Shown here one piece after another: positions 59,924 through 64,000 of a stretch of 64,000 nucleotides of DNA. The stretch covers positions 33,876,598 to 33,940,597 of the forward strand of contig NC_064770.1 of the NCBI RefSeq assembly GCF_011397635.1, read 5' to 3'. The notes under the pieces were generated by a model. The model saw only the letters and a list, made by a program, of their open reading frames with translations. It did no database searches and was not told where the DNA came from. Source of the DNA: Epinephelus fuscoguttatus (taxonomy: Eukaryota; Chordata; Actinopteri; Perciformes; Serranidae). The number at the start of each line of letters is the position of its first letter. Position 1 is the first letter of the stretch. The translations under genes were made by a program, and so were the position numbers.

Positions 59924-62900
59924 ATGCATTTCTTCTCTGCTGCCTCCTTCCTGCTGGTTCTGGCGCTGAGTTTTCCCGCTGAAGGAGGCAAATGTCCCAA
60001 AGTGTGCAGCTGTGACAGCAACAAACTTACAGTCGCCTGCATTGGCAAGAACTTAACGGAGATTCCTCCGACAATAGACGAGGTGAGGGTGTCTTTTTGA
60101 TGCATTTTAGATGTTTCTTCAGTTTGAATCTTTAATCACCCTAAATAAATTGGCTTAAGACCTCTTGTATGCCACTCATGCTGCTGTACAGCTATAGCAG
60201 CAAGAAGATAAGTGTCTTAGGTACCATCTGTGTTCTGTCGCTCTTACAGATCACAGTAAAACTTGACTTGAGGAACAACAACCTGCAGGTGCTGTCCAGG
60301 GGGGCATTCATCCTCACGCCCTACCTCACACACCTCAACTTGCAGCGCTGCAACATTATCAAGGTGAAGGAAGGCGCTTTCAGGACCCTGGGTCGCCTGG
60401 TCTCCCTGAATATGGCCTACAACAAAATTGACATCCTTTACCAGGTGAGAGGAGACTGAGTTCATTATTTAAACATTTTACAAACACATATAATGTTGTC
60501 TGATGTCTCTTTCCCTCCCTCTCTACCTCCTACCTCAGGAGTCCTTCGACGGCCTCTCCTCCTTGAAGGAGCTGCACCTGGACCATAACCGTGTGGAGGA
60601 GATCCAGCCTGGAGCCTTCACGCAGCTGGGTTTCCTCAACATGCTGGCCCTCACACACAACCAGCTAGTTTACATCCCCAACATGGCCTTCCAGGTGCAC
60701 AGATTTATGGGATTAGATTTTTTAATATCAAATACAAATGCAGGAACACACACATGAAATGCACACACTCCACGGTGATTTATAATGTTTGGCATCTGAC
60801 TGGTCTTGCAGGGCCTGAACAGTATCAAGTGGCTGCGTCTCAGCCATAACTCCCTCAACAACTTGGCCCCTGAAGCCTTCACTGGACTCTTCACCCTCAG
60901 CCGCCTCAGCCTGGACCACAACGAGCTGCAGTTCTTTCCCACTCAGACCATGACCAGGTGAGACCACCTGAGGGATCATTATGGGCATTATGCAAGTATA
61001 ATTTTAATATCAAATGAGGCTTATGACCTCTCATCAGTGTCACTATAGAAACAAATGCAGCAGCCTTTTACTAACAAGAGGTGAAGTTATTTTAGCAAAC
61101 AAACCTGATTCTATTATCACTGAAGATGTCTTACTGATATACTGACCAGTATGAGACTGGTAAGAGAATGGAAGCTCCTTTCCGTGAATGTGTTGAAAAA
61201 AATGGAACCTGTAAGTCATCTTGATAAGAAACATTTTTAAGATGAGTTATATATCAAAATAATGAAAAACTTTCAGCAAATAATGACTTTATTCTCAGAA
61301 AAATAGTATGGAAAATATATTGTCACAGTAACTCAAAATAATGAGTTTGTGTCTCCCAAAAAAATGAGATCTTTTTAAAATAAGGACTTTATTCTCAAAA
61401 TAATGACTTAGTATTTATAGATAATGATTTAGTGTCCAGAAAATATTGACTTAGTATCTTAAAATTATGATACAATTCTTGGAAAAAATGACTTAGTATC
61501 TAAAACATATTGACTTAGTAACTCAAAATAATGAGAAACTTTCTTGAAATAATGAGTTAGTGTCTCAAAAAAATCAAAAGTTCTTTAAAAAATGGACTTT
61601 ATTCTCTAAATAATGACTTAGTATCCAAAAACTATCAACTTAGTAAGTTAAGATAATGACTTACTATCTCAAAAATTACTCAGTATCCAGAATATATTGA
61701 ATAAGTGTCTTAAAACAAAGAGAGGATTTCTCAAAATAATGAGAAACTTTCTTGAAAAAATGAGTTAGTGACTTAAAAATAATGAGTTGTTTTTGTTTTT
61801 TTTTTAAATAAGGACTTTGTTCTCAAAAAGAAAAAGACTTAATATCTCTACATAATGGTTTAATATTAAAAAATATTGATTTACTTGAACTTAAAATAAT
61901 GACTTAGTATCTTCAAATTATGATAAAATTTCTTAAAATAATGATATTGACTTAGTAACTTAAAATGAGAAACTTTCTTACCATAATGAGTTAGTGTCAC
62001 AAAAAAAATCAAAAGTTCTTTAAAAAATGGACTTTATTCTCTAAATAATGACTTAGTATCCAAAAATACTGAGTAAGTGTCTTAAAACAATGAGAGGATT
62101 TCTCAAAATAATAACTTGCTATCTCAAAATAATCAGAAATTTTCTTGAAAAAATGAGTTAGTGTCTTAAAACAATGACTTTTTTTTTTTAAATAAGGACT
62201 TTGTTCACAAAATAATCACTTTATTTATCTACGTAATGGTTTGATATTCAAAAATATTGACTTAGTAACTTAAAATAATGACTTGGTATCTCAAAATAAT
62301 AAAAGACTTTCTTGTAAAAATGACTTAGTATCCAAAATATATTGATTTAGTGTCTCAAAATAATGACAAATGTTATTAAGGCATTATTTTGAGATATCTA
62401 AGTTATTATTTCGAGAAAGTGTCTGATTGTTTGGAGATAACAAGTCATTAATTTAAGATAAGTCCTTAGTTTGAAAGAGCTTCTCAGTATTTTGAGACAC
62501 TAAGTCATTATTTTGATAAGTTTCTTCTTTTTGATGTCACTCATTATTTTCTCATCAATCGTTTCTCTTTATTTTGAGATGTTTACTCATGTTTACTCTG
62601 AGACACAAAGGAATTATTTTGCAAAAGTTTCTCATCAGCTGGGTCGCCATTAATTCAGAAGTGAGGGGGACATTTTGGAGTAAGACTATTTCTTTGAATG
62701 ATTTATTGAAATATTCTTTCTGCTTCTCCCTAGTCGCTAATGAACCAAACCAAATAACCAAAAACACTTGATGACTAGGAGAAGAGGTCATCTTTAACGT
62801 CAGCTAACTGCCATCAAAACCACATAACTCAGCTTACATGGTTGTACATTTTTGTTCAAACATACAGCACATCCTCTGCACTCTGGGCTTAGAGAGGCAA

Positions 62901-63858
62901 CAGAGGGAGCGTGCCTGTCTGCTGTGATGACAAAAGAAGCAGCAAGTGTGAACCTTGCCCGCCCACTCGCATGCATGTGATTTGGGGCTACATAGAATTG
63001 ACTGAATTTTACCTGAATCAGTACATCATCATTTTTAACCACTCCAGCTTCATGACACTAAGGATGCTTTACTCTCCTCTCCTTCTACAGACTCCCTGAG
63101 GTCACGCGCCTGGACATGAGCCACAACCCCATGACCTACCTCGGGGAAGAATCCGTCTCCATGACGAAGCTTACGCACCTCTACCTCGACCACATGTCCC
63201 TCCAGGACCTGTCGGATCAGGCTTTGTCCCGTGCCCCCCTCCTCTCACACTTGGACCTCAGCCACAATCAGCTTCGTTACCTGGAGCCCCTCTCAGGCCC
63301 CAAAGAGCTGACCAGCCTCAACCTGACCGGTACAACTGTGTTCTGACACTTTTTTATTGACACAGATTTAGACATGGAAGATAATCACATACCATGTCTC
63401 TTCTTTAATACATTTTGGCAACAATTAAATCGTAGGCAACTGGACTTTGATTTTTGATACATATCTAAAATATATTCTAATAATCAAAGTCCAGTTGCCT
63501 ACGATTTAATTGTTGCCAAAATGGAATTGACCTGGATAAATGAGAATATCCACAGACTTCTTTAATACATCCATTACTTATTTTTCTTAAAGGCAACCCA
63601 GTGTACTGTAACTGCTACATGCGGCCCCTGAGGGAGTGGGCGACTGTCAGTGGTGTGAAGCTGCTGGGAGCCTGTGCCGGACCACCTCATCTCTCAGATG
63701 AGCCGCTGCAGGCTGTGGTTCCTTTGGACCTGCGCTGCCGCAGCAGGGGGGAGGCGCTGCATGACGAGATCGAGAAGGAGGATGAGAGCACAGGAAGCGC
63801 CCCACCAACAGCCAAGCCCAAACAGAAAGTCAAGTGTCCAGTTAACTGCGACTGTGAT
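59924..63858 (+). CDS. chadl: Chondroadherin-like protein, N-terminal part
   Basis: Secreted small leucine-rich repeat protein of cartilage matrix that binds collagen in mammals. Exons: 59924-60082, 60250-60444, 60539-60694, 60812-60957, 63091-63329, 63593-63858. They total 387 codons in frame, and the last donor (GAT|GTGAGT) leads out of the window, so the gene is partial. Residues 1-24 form a signal peptide (FLLVLALSFPAEGG). An LRR N-cap follows (CPKVCSCDSNKLTVAC), then about nine repeats (LDLRNNNLQVL, LHLDHNRVEEIQPGAF, LRLSHNSLNNLAPEAF, LDMSHNPMTYLGEES), then an LRR C-cap (NPVYCNCYMRPLREW...LDLRC). After an acidic linker a second N-cap begins (KVKCPVNCDCD). Two LRR units are the mark of CHADL against single-unit CHAD, and synteny next to rangap1 agrees. 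Confidence 0.92.
61240..62580. repeat. Degenerate minisatellite in chadl intron 4 with orientation switch
   Basis: Units of about 20-35 bp are built from ACTTAGTATCTCAAAATAATGA and variants (GAAACTTTCTTGAAATAATGAG) from 61240 to about 62370. From there to about 62580 the same unit runs in reverse complement (TTATTTTGAGATATCTAAG, GAGACACTAAGTCATTATTTTG). Confidence 0.85.
63411..63523. repeat. 42-bp perfect inverted repeat in chadl intron 5
   Basis: The left arm at 63411-63452 and the right arm at 63482-63523 are exact reverse complements, separated by a 29-base AT-rich loop. A 14-base direct repeat (CTTCTTTAATACAT) lies just outside, at 63400-63413 and 63557-63570. Confidence 0.93.
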
Positions 63859-64000
63859 GTGAGTGTTTAACAGTCCAGCTCCAACATCAGCTGCTCTGTA
63901 GAAAAATGACAAATTTTTATATTATTAGAATATATTTTAGATGTGTATCTGTATATACATTTGTTAGGGGATTTGTTGTTTTTCAAATAAGCTGGCTGTC

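Noticed and set aside
59924-63858. Chondroadherin (CHAD) rather than CHADL
   Set aside because: A second LRR N-cap starts after the first C-cap, which CHAD lacks; adjacency to rangap1 also fits CHADL.

Overview
The window is vertebrate nuclear DNA, most likely from a ray-finned (percomorph-type teleost) fish. It holds multi-exon genes with GT-AG introns, long CA/GT microsatellites, and many hAT, Harbinger-like, L2-type and tRNA-SINE relics of teleost type. There are no operons, no Shine-Dalgarno sites and no compact ORFs.

Four genes were assembled exon by exon from splice sites, reading phase and protein similarity: tef (minus strand, 4030-9353, with a second first exon at 15956-16061), zc3h7b (minus, 18420-41492, 22 coding exons, 1041 codons before the stop), rangap1 (plus, 45237-55805, 15 coding exons, 576 codons before the stop) and chadl (plus, from 59924, running off the right edge, 387 codons seen). 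Every junction keeps frame. The order and orientation CHADL-RANGAP1-ZC3H7B-TEF matches what I recall of human 22q13.2, so this is a conserved ancestral block.

Layout: 1-479 intergenic microsatellites; about 480-4029 probable tef 3' UTR; 4030-16450 tef with its two promoters; 16450-17830 short spacer; 17830-41910 zc3h7b; 41910-43430 divergent spacer with a short minisatellite; 43430-56510 rangap1; 56510-59923 repeat-filled spacer; 59924-64000 chadl.

The genes do not form a pathway. tef encodes a clock-linked PAR bZIP factor, zc3h7b an RNA-binding TPR/zinc-finger protein (RoXaN), rangap1 the RanGTPase-activating protein of nuclear transport, and chadl a secreted leucine-rich repeat matrix protein. 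I found no clear new multi-gene system. The most interesting signals are regulatory and structural: an E-box cluster upstream of tef; dinucleotide repeats abutting splice sites; a GC-AG intron; an expanded LD-motif exon; a nested transposon with both target duplications readable; an inverted MITE pair flanking rangap1 exons; a 600-bp polypurine tract; a minisatellite that switches orientation; a 42-bp perfect hairpin; and an orphan Tudor-like/CCCH-like ORF.
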